This document shows positions 42,028 through 49,265 of a stretch of 64,000 nt of DNA, piece after piece (the first letter of the stretch is position 1; the number at the start of each line of letters is the position of its first letter). Under the pieces are notes generated by a model. The model was not told where the DNA came from, did no database searches, and worked only from the letters and a program-made list of their open reading frames with translations. The position numbers were made by a program, and so were the translations under genes. This DNA comes from Candidatus Aenigmatarchaeota archaeon (GTDB lineage Archaea > Aenigmatarchaeota > Aenigmatarchaeia > CG10238-14 > SCSR01), in assembly GCA_016181005.1 (NCBI GenBank), contig JACPAE010000002.1:62001-126000 (forward strand), given 5' to 3'.

Positions 42028-42306
42028 ATGTCGACCGAGACACAGATAGCAACCTGCACAGAGCACTACAAATCTTGGAGAGAAAAGGCTCTGGGTTTAA
42101 ATGACATCCAGGGTGTTAAAAAGGCCACAGAAAGGGCTTTCTTCTGGCTCGAACTGAGATCGGCTCTTATGTTTCTGAAAATGATAGAGCAGACAAATGC
42201 TGATGGCGAAACTAAGAAAAAGTTGATAATTGCCAAGTCCAATCTTTCGAGAAAGTTGAGCGACTATATGAAGAAGATTCTGGACGAGATGGAACAGCAG
42301 AATTAA
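42028..42306 (+). CDS. hypothetical helical protein (92 aa)
   Basis: Not recognised. All-helical and charged (CTEHYKSWREKALGLNDIQG, then RAFFWLELRSALMFLKMIEQ and a coiled-coil-like tail). A GCTTATATAC box lies about 25-30 bases before the ATG. Its stop overlaps the following minus-strand gene by 4 bases. Confidence 0.55.
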   Translation: MSTETQIATCTEHYKSWREKALGLNDIQGVKKATERAFFWLELRSALMFLKMIEQTNADGETKKKLIIAKSNLSRKLSDYMKKILDEMEQQN

Positions 42307-42488
42307 AGCTTGATTCTTGCGCATACTTTGCAGTCGCATAACTCGTCGGTAGAAATTGTTGCAACCGGCTTGTGGGCTATGGTTATCTGGCTGTCGTCCT
42401 TCGGCAGGGGCATCTTCTGCTTTTTCATCTGCTCCTTCACCTTACCCAGATACTCTTCGTTGACTTCACAGACCACGAACTTCGGCAT
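42303..42488 (-). CDS. hypothetical small protein with C-terminal CxCxxC (61 aa)
   Basis: MPKFVVCEVNEEYLGKVKEQ then MKKQKMPLPKDDSQITIAHK. Ends with STDELCDCKVCARIKL, a possible metal-binding site. The helical middle is basic. It is divergent from the ferredoxin gene 21 bases away. No family recognised. Confidence 0.55.
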   Translation of the reverse strand: MPKFVVCEVNEEYLGKVKEQMKKQKMPLPKDDSQITIAHKPVATISTDELCDCKVCARIKL

Positions 42489-42509
42489 TAAATCACTAAT
42501 TATTTAAAC

Positions 42510-42812
42510 GTGGCACAGATATTAAGAGATATGCCGCCGATTATAGTCCAGGAGAAGTGCATCGGGTGCGGCGCGTGCGTGGCAGTATGCCCGTACAAGG
42601 CTATAGAGATGGACAAGGACAACATTGCCGAGCTGATTATCGACAAGTGCGTGGATGACTGGAGCTGCGTTCCTGTTTGCCCTACTGAAGCTGTGCTAAA
42701 GCCGCCTGCAGACTTTAAAGTCACTAAACGGGTTTATACGGAGAAGGAGATTGCCGAGATGGGATTGATTATCAAAGGGACTAGCGCTTTTTGGAAGGAA
42801 AAGAAAGACTAA
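42510..42812 (+). CDS. ferredoxin-like 2[4Fe-4S] protein
   Basis: A 100-residue protein with two cluster motifs: KCIGCGACVAVCPYKA (near residues 16-31) and CVDDWSCVPVCPTEA. The second is spaced atypically (C-x5-C-x3-CP), so it may bind a [4Fe-4S] in a variant fold. GTG 42510 or ATG 42531 may start it. It could carry electrons for an uncharacterised redox enzyme; no partner is adjacent. A charged helical tail follows. Confidence 0.88.
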   Translation: MAQILRDMPPIIVQEKCIGCGACVAVCPYKAIEMDKDNIAELIIDKCVDDWSCVPVCPTEAVLKPPADFKVTKRVYTEKEIAEMGLIIKGTSAFWKEKKD

Positions 42813-43426
42813 GCCATATCATACATTCCTCGAACGCTATTTCTGCCTGAATCTTTGGCCGATATCATTGCTTTTTCAGCCAAGTCGTGAAGCTCTAAGG
42901 CGGATACTATACCGGTATCTTGTGGGGAATATGTAGCAACGCCGAAACTTATTGTCACATTGCCTTGCATTTCTTCTTCAACAAGCTGTCTGAACCTTTT
43001 GGCGGCAACCATAGCCTCATCGTATTCGGTATAAGGCAACAATACACCTATTTCCTCTCCTCCTAATCTTCCCGCGACATCATTAACACGTTTATTTCTT
43101 CTAATTACATAACCTATTCTGCTCAATGCCTCGTGCCCAGCTTGTTGGCCGTTGTTTCTGTTAAAATCATGGAATCTGTCTAAATCTCCGAATAATAGCG
43201 ACAAATCTGGAACTAGTATTCTTGCTCTTCGGTGATTATTTGCTCTGTAAGACGATGCTTCGGCAAATCTAACAGCCAATTGTTCGTTGAAGTATCTTAG
43301 CTTATAAAGACCCGTTAATTCATCCACAGTTTTCAAATCTTCCACATATGACCTAACGCCGGGAAGAAGAAACTTCAGCAGTTTGAGAATCCGAGGCTCC
43401 CTTGGTTGTGTATACGGGATTTGCAT
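42809..43426 (-). CDS. GGDEF-domain diguanylate cyclase-like protein
   Basis: A 205-residue protein. The GGDEF domain starts DELTGLYKLRYFNEQLA, has the metal-binding region FGDLDRFHDFNRNNGQQAG, and the active loop GRLGGEEIGVLLP (GGEE variant). An RVND motif sits five residues before GGEE, matching the RxxD inhibitory site of canonical cyclases. It would make cyclic di-GMP, rare in archaea. The N-terminal 30 residues are basic/hydrophobic; there is no sensor domain. It ends 4 bases into the ferredoxin stop. Confidence 0.85.
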   Translation of the reverse strand: MQIPYTQPREPRILKLLKFLLPGVRSYVEDLKTVDELTGLYKLRYFNEQLAVRFAEASSYRANNHRRARILVPDLSLLFGDLDRFHDFNRNNGQQAGHEALSRIGYVIRRNKRVNDVAGRLGGEEIGVLLPYTEYDEAMVAAKRFRQLVEEEMQGNVTISFGVATYSPQDTGIVSALELHDLAEKAMISAKDSGRNSVRGMYDMA

Positions 43427-43494
43427 AGCAATCTTAAAAACGACTGCCGTTAAGATATTTAAGCTTAACTACTTTCAACCGAAAATTACATTTA

Positions 43495-44568
43495 ATGAAA
43501 GTTGAAGACATTAACATACGTGAAGTTTTCACTTCAAATTCCAAGAAAACTATTGAGATCAACATAGCTACGCGCAATTTTGCAGTAAATTCGTCTGCGC
43601 CGGAAACAAGCGAATCATGCAAGCTAGTTTGTTTTCCCTACACTCTTGCAACCAAAGCCTTTCTCGGAATCAAAAAATACTTTGTTGGAAGCAGCTTCGA
43701 TTCTGTGGAAGAAGTGGACGCACTCTTGAAAGAGCTGGATCCGACAAACGACTTTAATGGGATTGGGGGAAACCTTGCGTTCGCAATCTCGTCCGCGTTG
43801 CTCAAGGCGCTTGCAAAGTCGGAAGGCGTCCAAGTACACGAATATTTGGGAAAAAGGAAATCTGATATGCCGGCTCCATTGGGCCAGGTTCTAGTAACGC
43901 CTAAAATTGGCTTTTCAGAGATGATGCTCTTTCCAGCCCGAGAAAGAGATTTTTCCAAGTCTGCATCCTTGCTGAATTCTGTCAGAAATGATTTCGTACA
44001 ACCTGCAAACTTGCATTCTGCATTGGCTGAACTTTCAAAATTCACCACACCGCTGTCGCTTAGGATAGGCGTCAGGTTGGCGGTGCCTTACGATACCAAG
44101 GACGGCAGATACGTCTACCCGAAGGAGAAAATGAACGCGCAGGAGCACATGCTGTTCATACAGGAAATTGCAAAGGACTATCCTGTCTCCTACATCGAAG
44201 ACCCGTTCTACAAGGAGGACTTTGTGCTTCCGGCAACGCTTACGCATCGGCTTCCCACAAGAATAGTTGCCGGAAATGAGCTGTATTCAAACGATATCAG
44301 CAGGCTGGATACAGGGACGCGGATAAAGTCAACCAACGGCATAGTCATAACTCCGCACGAAGCTGGGACGATAACCGGCACTATTAACCTGGTGGAGAAG
44401 GCTAGGAAGCACAACATGGCAATCGTCATGTCCTGCATCAATAATGTTGACGATAACTTGGCGGCGCAGCTTGCCGTAGGCCTTAGGTGCGACTTTGCAA
44501 AGATTGCTTTCGATAGTAACTCAATTGCCAAGGTCAATGAGCTGATAAGAATCAGCGAAGCGCCGTAG
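43495..44568 (+). CDS. divergent enolase-like protein
   Basis: A 357-residue relative of enolase. PVSYIEDPFYKEDF, AGNELYSNDISRLDTGT, HEAGTITGTINLVEKARKHN and LAAQLAVGLRCDFAKI align with enolase. Several catalytic positions are changed: the Lys of KPNQ is in a VITPHEAGT context, and the C-terminal Lys loop is missing. It is about 60 residues shorter than true enolase. Some archaea carry an enolase-like paralogue of this size, so it may have a different function. A TTTAAGCTT box lies about 40 bases upstream. Confidence 0.8.
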   Translation: MKVEDINIREVFTSNSKKTIEINIATRNFAVNSSAPETSESCKLVCFPYTLATKAFLGIKKYFVGSSFDSVEEVDALLKELDPTNDFNGIGGNLAFAISSALLKALAKSEGVQVHEYLGKRKSDMPAPLGQVLVTPKIGFSEMMLFPARERDFSKSASLLNSVRNDFVQPANLHSALAELSKFTTPLSLRIGVRLAVPYDTKDGRYVYPKEKMNAQEHMLFIQEIAKDYPVSYIEDPFYKEDFVLPATLTHRLPTRIVAGNELYSNDISRLDTGTRIKSTNGIVITPHEAGTITGTINLVEKARKHNMAIVMSCINNVDDNLAAQLAVGLRCDFAKIAFDSNSIAKVNELIRISEAP

Positions 44569-44600
44569 CTTTTTTCTGTATCAACTACCAATTTAATTAA

Positions 44601-45242
44601 ATGGAAAGATATTCCTACGAGGAGAGCCTGAGGCAGAAGCGGGTAGACAAGATACTCAGGGCGTTGGTAAAATTCCAGCTGACCCACCAGAGCCTGTTTT
44701 TGTTCATCCTCGGCATACTATTTTCCTACCTCCTTTTCAAGAGCCATGTGCTCTACAGGTTTGCTTTATCGCTGAGTGATTTCGGCTATCTGAGCGTATT
44801 TTTCCTGGGCTTCCTATCCTCCTTCGGCAGCTTTACAATCCCGACCGCAACCGCCGTTTTCATTATGGCAAAGAACTTTAATCCGCTTTATTTCGCATTT
44901 GTAGCGTCCGTCGCCGCCACGGCCAGCAACTACTTGGTTTACAAGCTCGTAAAGCACGGGCTGCTGGAAGAAATGAAGAATGTTTTGGCGCAGGACTTTG
45001 GAGTTGACGCGTCGGTGCTTGAGCACAAAATCAGCAGGAAGATTCGCACTTCCAAATTCCTTAAATCGTCCATACCTGCTTTATCCGGTATACTTATCTC
45101 GCTGCCGCTGCCTACAGAATTTCTTGTCTCGGTCATGTGGACTGTGGCAAGGTACGATACTAGGAAGATACTGTTCTTTTCGTTCGTCTTCAGCTTTTTG
45201 GGGATGTTTCTTCTGGCGACGGCATCGCGCTTTGCAGGCTAG
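44601..45242 (+). CDS. VTT/DedA-like membrane protein
   Basis: A 213-residue membrane protein with a basic, charged N-terminal segment followed by five or six hydrophobic stretches. FGYLSVFFLGFLSSFGSFTI and ATASNYLVYKLVKHG recall the VTT/DedA fold (a lipid scramblase/transporter-like family), but the diagnostic motif is incomplete. It is 33 bases after the enolase-like gene and 33 before rtcA. Confidence 0.55.
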   Translation: MERYSYEESLRQKRVDKILRALVKFQLTHQSLFLFILGILFSYLLFKSHVLYRFALSLSDFGYLSVFFLGFLSSFGSFTIPTATAVFIMAKNFNPLYFAFVASVAATASNYLVYKLVKHGLLEEMKNVLAQDFGVDASVLEHKISRKIRTSKFLKSSIPALSGILISLPLPTEFLVSVMWTVARYDTRKILFFSFVFSFLGMFLLATASRFAG

Positions 45243-45274
45243 ATTAATATCTTTCAAAACAAAATCTACATTTT

Positions 45275-46303
45275 ATGATTGCGATTGACGGTTCCATCGG
45301 CTATGGCCAGGTGCTGAGAACTTCTATAGCTCTGTCTTCACTGACATTGAAGCCGGTAAAAATAATCAACATAAGGAAGAACAGGCCCAACCCCGGGCTG
45401 CAGGCGCAGCATTTAACTGGAGTGAAGATAGCTGGCGAATTTACTAATGCCGAAATTAAAGGATTAAACCTGCACTCTACAGAAGTTGAATTCAGCCCAA
45501 AATCACACAGCGTTAAAGGCAGGGAAATTGACATAGGGACTGCGGGTTCCATAGGCTTGCTGCTGCAGACGCTCGCTCCTTTGCTGGTTTTTGCTGGCAA
45601 GGAAGTTGCTTTGGAGATTAAAGGAGGCACTGCAGGATTGGGTGCTCCGACGATTCAATACATGCGACATGTCACTTTTCCTGTTCTTGAGAAAATTGGT
45701 GTTCCTCTGCCGGAGATGGAAGTTGCTAAAGAGGGATTTTACCCCAAAGGCCAAGGCGAAGTTAAAGTAACTTTCAAGCCTGTGGAGAAATTGCAAGGCG
45801 TGAAGTTAACTGAAAGGGGCGGGATAAACTCGATAGAGGGCGTGTCCATTGTAGGTTCATTGCCGGAGGATATAGCAAGAAGGCAGGCGAATTCCGCGAA
45901 AAGTGTCTTAATTCAAAATAATTTTCCTGATGCAAAGATGGAAAAGAAAATCGCAGACACGGCTTCTCCAGGGACTTCGGTAACTTTGTGGGCAAACTGC
46001 GGCAACACGATTATAGGCGACGATGTGATAGGAGAAAGGTGGAAGCCTGCCGAGAAAGTAGGTGCAGAGGCTGCCCGCGGGCTGATTGATTCGTTGAATG
46101 CCGACTGCGCCTTGGACAAGCACATGGCAGACCAGATTATTCCTTTCCTGGCTTTGGCAAAAGGCATTTCGGCGGTCAAGGTCGAGGAGATTACAGAGCA
46201 CTGCAGGACAAACATGGCAGTAACCGAACAGTTCCTTGGGGTGAAGTTCGAGGTGGGTGAAGACAGGATTATATCGGTGGATGGAATTGATTTTAACGGA
46301 TAA
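45275..46303 (+). CDS. rtcA: RNA 3'-terminal phosphate cyclase
   Basis: A 342-residue enzyme that converts RNA 3'-phosphates to 2',3'-cyclic phosphates using ATP. DGSIGYGQVLRTSIALSSLT at the N-terminus, KIINIRKNRPNPGLQAQHLT, then GAPTIQYMRHVTFPVLEKIG and the C-terminal HMADQIIPFLALA with the His nucleophile. Length and motifs match the RtcA family. In RNA repair or tRNA splicing it works with ligases; none is adjacent. Confidence 0.95.
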   Translation: MIAIDGSIGYGQVLRTSIALSSLTLKPVKIINIRKNRPNPGLQAQHLTGVKIAGEFTNAEIKGLNLHSTEVEFSPKSHSVKGREIDIGTAGSIGLLLQTLAPLLVFAGKEVALEIKGGTAGLGAPTIQYMRHVTFPVLEKIGVPLPEMEVAKEGFYPKGQGEVKVTFKPVEKLQGVKLTERGGINSIEGVSIVGSLPEDIARRQANSAKSVLIQNNFPDAKMEKKIADTASPGTSVTLWANCGNTIIGDDVIGERWKPAEKVGAEAARGLIDSLNADCALDKHMADQIIPFLALAKGISAVKVEEITEHCRTNMAVTEQFLGVKFEVGEDRIISVDGIDFNG

Positions 46304-46318
46304 AACGATAATTATCTT

Positions 46319-46861
46319 ATGGGCTTTTTCACCAAGGACTTTAAGGAAATATTCTACACGCAGATAATCTCTGTTACGGGTGGGCTGCTCGCGGGCACGT
46401 TGCTTGCAGTATATCTGAACAAAATCTACCTCATACCAGGTTTTTTCATATTATTCCCCGGCCTGATGGACATGCGCGGAAGCATCAGCGGCAGCCTTGC
46501 TGCAAGGTTGAGCGCCGGCCTGCACCTCGGCGCCATAAAGCCTGCTAAAATGGTCAGCGAAATCACAATAGGCAACTTCAAGGCCGCGCTTCTGCTGACC
46601 GTGATTGTAAGCCTTCTGCTGGGGACGGTCGCCTACATCGTGAATTTGATAATATTCAGCATTGATTACCCCAGGATTATTCTGATATCAGTGTTTGCGG
46701 CGCTGATGGCAAACCTCGTGGAAGTCCCAATGACCATTCTGATAACCTTTTGGCTGTTCAGAAAAGGGCATGATCCGAACAACATAATGGGGCCGTATGT
46801 ATCCACGTCCGGTGATATTGTGACTGTGGTCTCCCTGTTGATAGCGATAGTGGTTGTATGA
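46319..46861 (+). CDS. MgtE/SLC41-type divalent cation transporter half (1)
   Basis: A 180-residue membrane protein equal to one MgtE transmembrane repeat. PGLMDMRGSISGSLAARLSA lines the pore in the family, and DPNNIMGPYVSTSGDIVTVV is the second diagnostic motif. The CBS/N regulatory domains are absent. It overlaps the next gene (ATGA), and the two probably form one heteromeric transporter. Confidence 0.88.
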   Translation: MGFFTKDFKEIFYTQIISVTGGLLAGTLLAVYLNKIYLIPGFFILFPGLMDMRGSISGSLAARLSAGLHLGAIKPAKMVSEITIGNFKAALLLTVIVSLLLGTVAYIVNLIIFSIDYPRIILISVFAALMANLVEVPMTILITFWLFRKGHDPNNIMGPYVSTSGDIVTVVSLLIAIVVV

Positions 46862-47556
46862 GAAGGCTCACCCCTGCATTAAAGAGGAGATTGGTTAAGC
46901 TTAGGAGATACGAACATCATCCAATCATACATCTGGTTGCAAAAAAACACAAGATTTCGCGCAGGACGCTGTTTTACATGAAGGAATACGGCTCAAAATC
47001 CCACATCGTTTCGCTCATAATTAAGGAGAGCATGTTTTCATTGATATTGGCTTTCATAATCGGAACATTTGCCGGCATAAGCTTGGAGTCCATCGGGGAC
47101 AGCTTCTTTTTGATCCTGCCGCTGGTGATCCTTTTCCCGGCCATCAACGACATGATAGGAGACTATAGCATGATAATGGTTTCGAGAATGTCTACGCTGG
47201 CGTTCACCAAGAACCTCAAGGGCGGATGGTGGGAGGACAGAAGTGTCAGAAAGCTAATCAAGACTATATTCGAGGTGGCAGTGCTCTCCGCATTTTACAT
47301 AAGCATGCTCTCTTCTGCTATAGCATATCTCAAGGGCTATCAGCTGACCACGCCAGCCGTATTTAGGATTTTGCAAGTGTCCTTGCTCACCACTCTGGTG
47401 ATGGTCGCCATAGTTGTTGTCCTGTCTTCTTTTGCCGTGTTCTATATTTACAAAAGGCGGGAAGACCCCAACAATTTTGTAATGCCTATTATGACGTCGC
47501 TTGCCGATTTGGGAACTATCCTGACGTTCGGCCTGTTCGTGTCCCTGATTTTCTAG
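46858..47556 (+). CDS. MgtE/SLC41-type divalent cation transporter half (2)
   Basis: A 232-residue companion with the same MgtE repeat: ILFPAINDMIGDYSMIMVSR, then EDPNNFVMPIMTSLADLGTI. It has a hydrophilic N-terminal extension of about 50 residues with a helix-turn-helix-like stretch (HLVAKKHKISRRTLFYMKEY) not found in half 1. Starts within the stop codon of half 1. Mg2+ is the likely substrate by family. Confidence 0.85.
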   Translation: MRRLTPALKRRLVKLRRYEHHPIIHLVAKKHKISRRTLFYMKEYGSKSHIVSLIIKESMFSLILAFIIGTFAGISLESIGDSFFLILPLVILFPAINDMIGDYSMIMVSRMSTLAFTKNLKGGWWEDRSVRKLIKTIFEVAVLSAFYISMLSSAIAYLKGYQLTTPAVFRILQVSLLTTLVMVAIVVVLSSFAVFYIYKRREDPNNFVMPIMTSLADLGTILTFGLFVSLIF

Positions 47557-48135
47557 CTATTTCAAAACTTCTATTTTCAGTACGCCGTCCTTGAATTCGT
47601 TGCTGACTGTCGAGTTTGATGGTATCGGGATGAGTTTGAAGTACGCCTTGTCTCCCGCAAACGCCCTTATTTCAATGCTCTGGGAAAGCTTCCTTATCTC
47701 AATGTCGGCCACGCTTCTGACATCGGGCAAATTAACTTTGATTAACTGCCTTCCGCCTTTCCGCTCAACATCGGTCTCGGGCTCTTCGGTGTATTTGGAA
47801 ACTCGAACGGGCTTGTGTTCATGCACGGGCTTGTGTTCATGCTTGTCATGCCTGTGCCCGTGATGCCCGGCATCCTCGGAAGTTATAACTTCTATTTTCG
47901 GCGGGGAGATGTTGTCCGACATTATCGTAATGCTTACGCCCTTGGCGTTCATTCCTGGCTTTAGCATGAACCTTGGTATCTTGACATTCATTTCCCTTTC
48001 CATCTGCTGTAACTCCCTTTGTGCATCGGCAAATATGTCGCGCTTTTTCAAGCTTATGCCACAGCTCGGGCACCATTTCCACTCTGCTTTTGTTTTCGTC
48101 TCGCAATTGCTGCACTTGCTAGACTTCCAAAACAT
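47557..48135 (-). CDS. Hsp20/CS-like domain protein with N-terminal zinc ribbon and His-rich linker
   Basis: A 192-residue protein. The zinc ribbon (CSNCETKTKAEWKWCPSCG) is at residues 8-26. The His-rich linker (HHGHRHDKHEHKPVHEHKPV) lies near residue 91. The C-terminal domain (LIKVNLPDVRSVADIEIRKL, ... FKDGVLKIEVLK) has the beta-sandwich pattern of Hsp20/CS proteins. The His-rich segment might bind metal. A metal-linked chaperone is suggested, but only from architecture. It is convergent with the MgtE-like pair. Confidence 0.72.
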   Translation of the reverse strand: MFWKSSKCSNCETKTKAEWKWCPSCGISLKKRDIFADAQRELQQMEREMNVKIPRFMLKPGMNAKGVSITIMSDNISPPKIEVITSEDAGHHGHRHDKHEHKPVHEHKPVRVSKYTEEPETDVERKGGRQLIKVNLPDVRSVADIEIRKLSQSIEIRAFAGDKAYFKLIPIPSNSTVSNEFKDGVLKIEVLK

Positions 48136-48173
48136 GTACTTCTATAATTAATTGGCATTCTTAAAATTAATAC

Positions 48174-48362
48174 TTAAGTGAATGTCCGTGCCGCCCTTCC
48201 CTTTATTTCGGCTGTACCCCCGGTTGGGGCCAGAAGCTCTGCTCCGCATTTTAGGCAGTTGACAACCGTGGACGCCTTGTTGAAAACTATCTGATCGTTC
48301 CTGCACTTCCTGCATGCAACCCGCAAAAATCTGCTCTCAGGCATTTGTACCGGATCCTTCAT
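48174..48362 (-). CDS. rps27e: 30S ribosomal protein S27e
   Basis: A 62-residue zinc-ribbon ribosomal protein. SRFLRVACRKCRNDQIVFNK then VNCLKCGAELLAPTGGTAEI shows the CxxC pair and family end. It begins immediately after L44e, the usual archaeal order L44e-S27e. Start ATG 48362. Confidence 0.96.
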   Translation of the reverse strand: MKDPVQMPESRFLRVACRKCRNDQIVFNKASTVVNCLKCGAELLAPTGGTAEIKGRAARTFT

Positions 48363-48647
48363 TCAATCAACCTTCACCAGTTCGAACTTTTTTGCTCTCC
48401 AGCCGCTACCCCTCATGTGCTTCTTGCCGCATACTGTGCACTTGTACCGCAGGTCAACTTTCTTGGTTGGTTTTTCATGGTCTGGCTGCGGACGCGGGAA
48501 GCTGCCGTAACCTTTCATTTTCCGAAGGAATCTTCTCTGCCCCTGCGCCATAGTCCTTCTGGGCTTTTTCTTTGTAATTTCCACTTCGTGGACTGTGTGC
48601 TTCTTGCAATGAGGGCACAATATACGCATCTTTTTCGGGAATTTCAT
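48363..48647 (-). CDS. rpl44e: 50S ribosomal protein L44e
   Basis: A 94-residue zinc-binding protein of the archaeal/eukaryotic large subunit. [20 protein letters not shown], then [21 protein letters not shown] use ATG 48647; a GTG at 48656 is possible, but GAGTGAT lies 5-7 bases before the ATG and suits a ribosome-binding site. Followed directly by S27e. Confidence 0.95.
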   Translation of the reverse strand: MKFPKKMRILCPHCKKHTVHEVEITKKKPRRTMAQGQRRFLRKMKGYGSFPRPQPDHEKPTKKVDLRYKCTVCGKKHMRGSGWRAKKFELVKVD

Positions 48648-48705
48648 TTTAATCACTCGGGATAAATCTTCTTTTCTTTACCATCTAATATGATTCGGAA
48701 CTTAT

Positions 48706-49221
48706 TTAAAAGGTTTCTTCGACTATTTCCCTTTCAAGAAAAATTTTCATGTTTTCTTCCGGCAGCACGGCCTTGTCTCCCTTCTTAAACGGCCCGTAGG
48801 TCTTCTCGTCTATGCCTACAAACTCTGGTACGTCCTCCTTGAAGACAACTTCCGGCTTTGACTCTTTTGCCGGCATTTTGAACAGCTCGCTTCTCCTTGC
48901 CTTGATCAGGCTTAGGACAGACTTGTAGAACGGCTTTTCCTCCTCCACCAAGTTCTCAGGCGGCAGGCCTGTCCTCGCAGCGATTATCGCGTAATTTAGA
49001 ATCTTCCTCTCCCTCCTGTCAAAGATATTCTGCACCATGTTCTCTATGCTTCTCAGCTCGAGGACATTTTTTCTATCATCAATCTCCAGCTGTTTCTTCT
49101 GGCTCAAGTAATCCAATACGGATTGGAAAAAATTCTGCGGCAGCTTTGTCAGGCTTGGGATTCTCTGCTCATCCATGTGTATTCTTCTTATCAGCTCAAA
49201 AGTTATCGTTTCTTCTGCCAT
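48706..49221 (-). CDS. GINS complex subunit (Gins15/51 type)
   Basis: A 171-residue subunit of the GINS complex, which holds MCM and Cdc45/GAN at the replication fork. N-terminal helical A domain (ITFELIRRIHMDEQRIPSLT, KLPQNFFQSVLDYLSQKK), then a B domain with EFVGIDEKTYGPFKKGDKAV and LPEENMKIFLE. This A-then-B order is the Gins15 (Gins51) form. It is adjacent to the primase gene, a replication pair conserved in several archaea. Confidence 0.9.
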   Translation of the reverse strand: MAEETITFELIRRIHMDEQRIPSLTKLPQNFFQSVLDYLSQKKQLEIDDRKNVLELRSIENMVQNIFDRRERKILNYAIIAARTGLPPENLVEEEKPFYKSVLSLIKARRSELFKMPAKESKPEVVFKEDVPEFVGIDEKTYGPFKKGDKAVLPEENMKIFLEREIVEETF

Positions 49222-49265
49222 TGTCTCAGATTATAGATTAAACGAAAACATTAATAACCTTGCAA

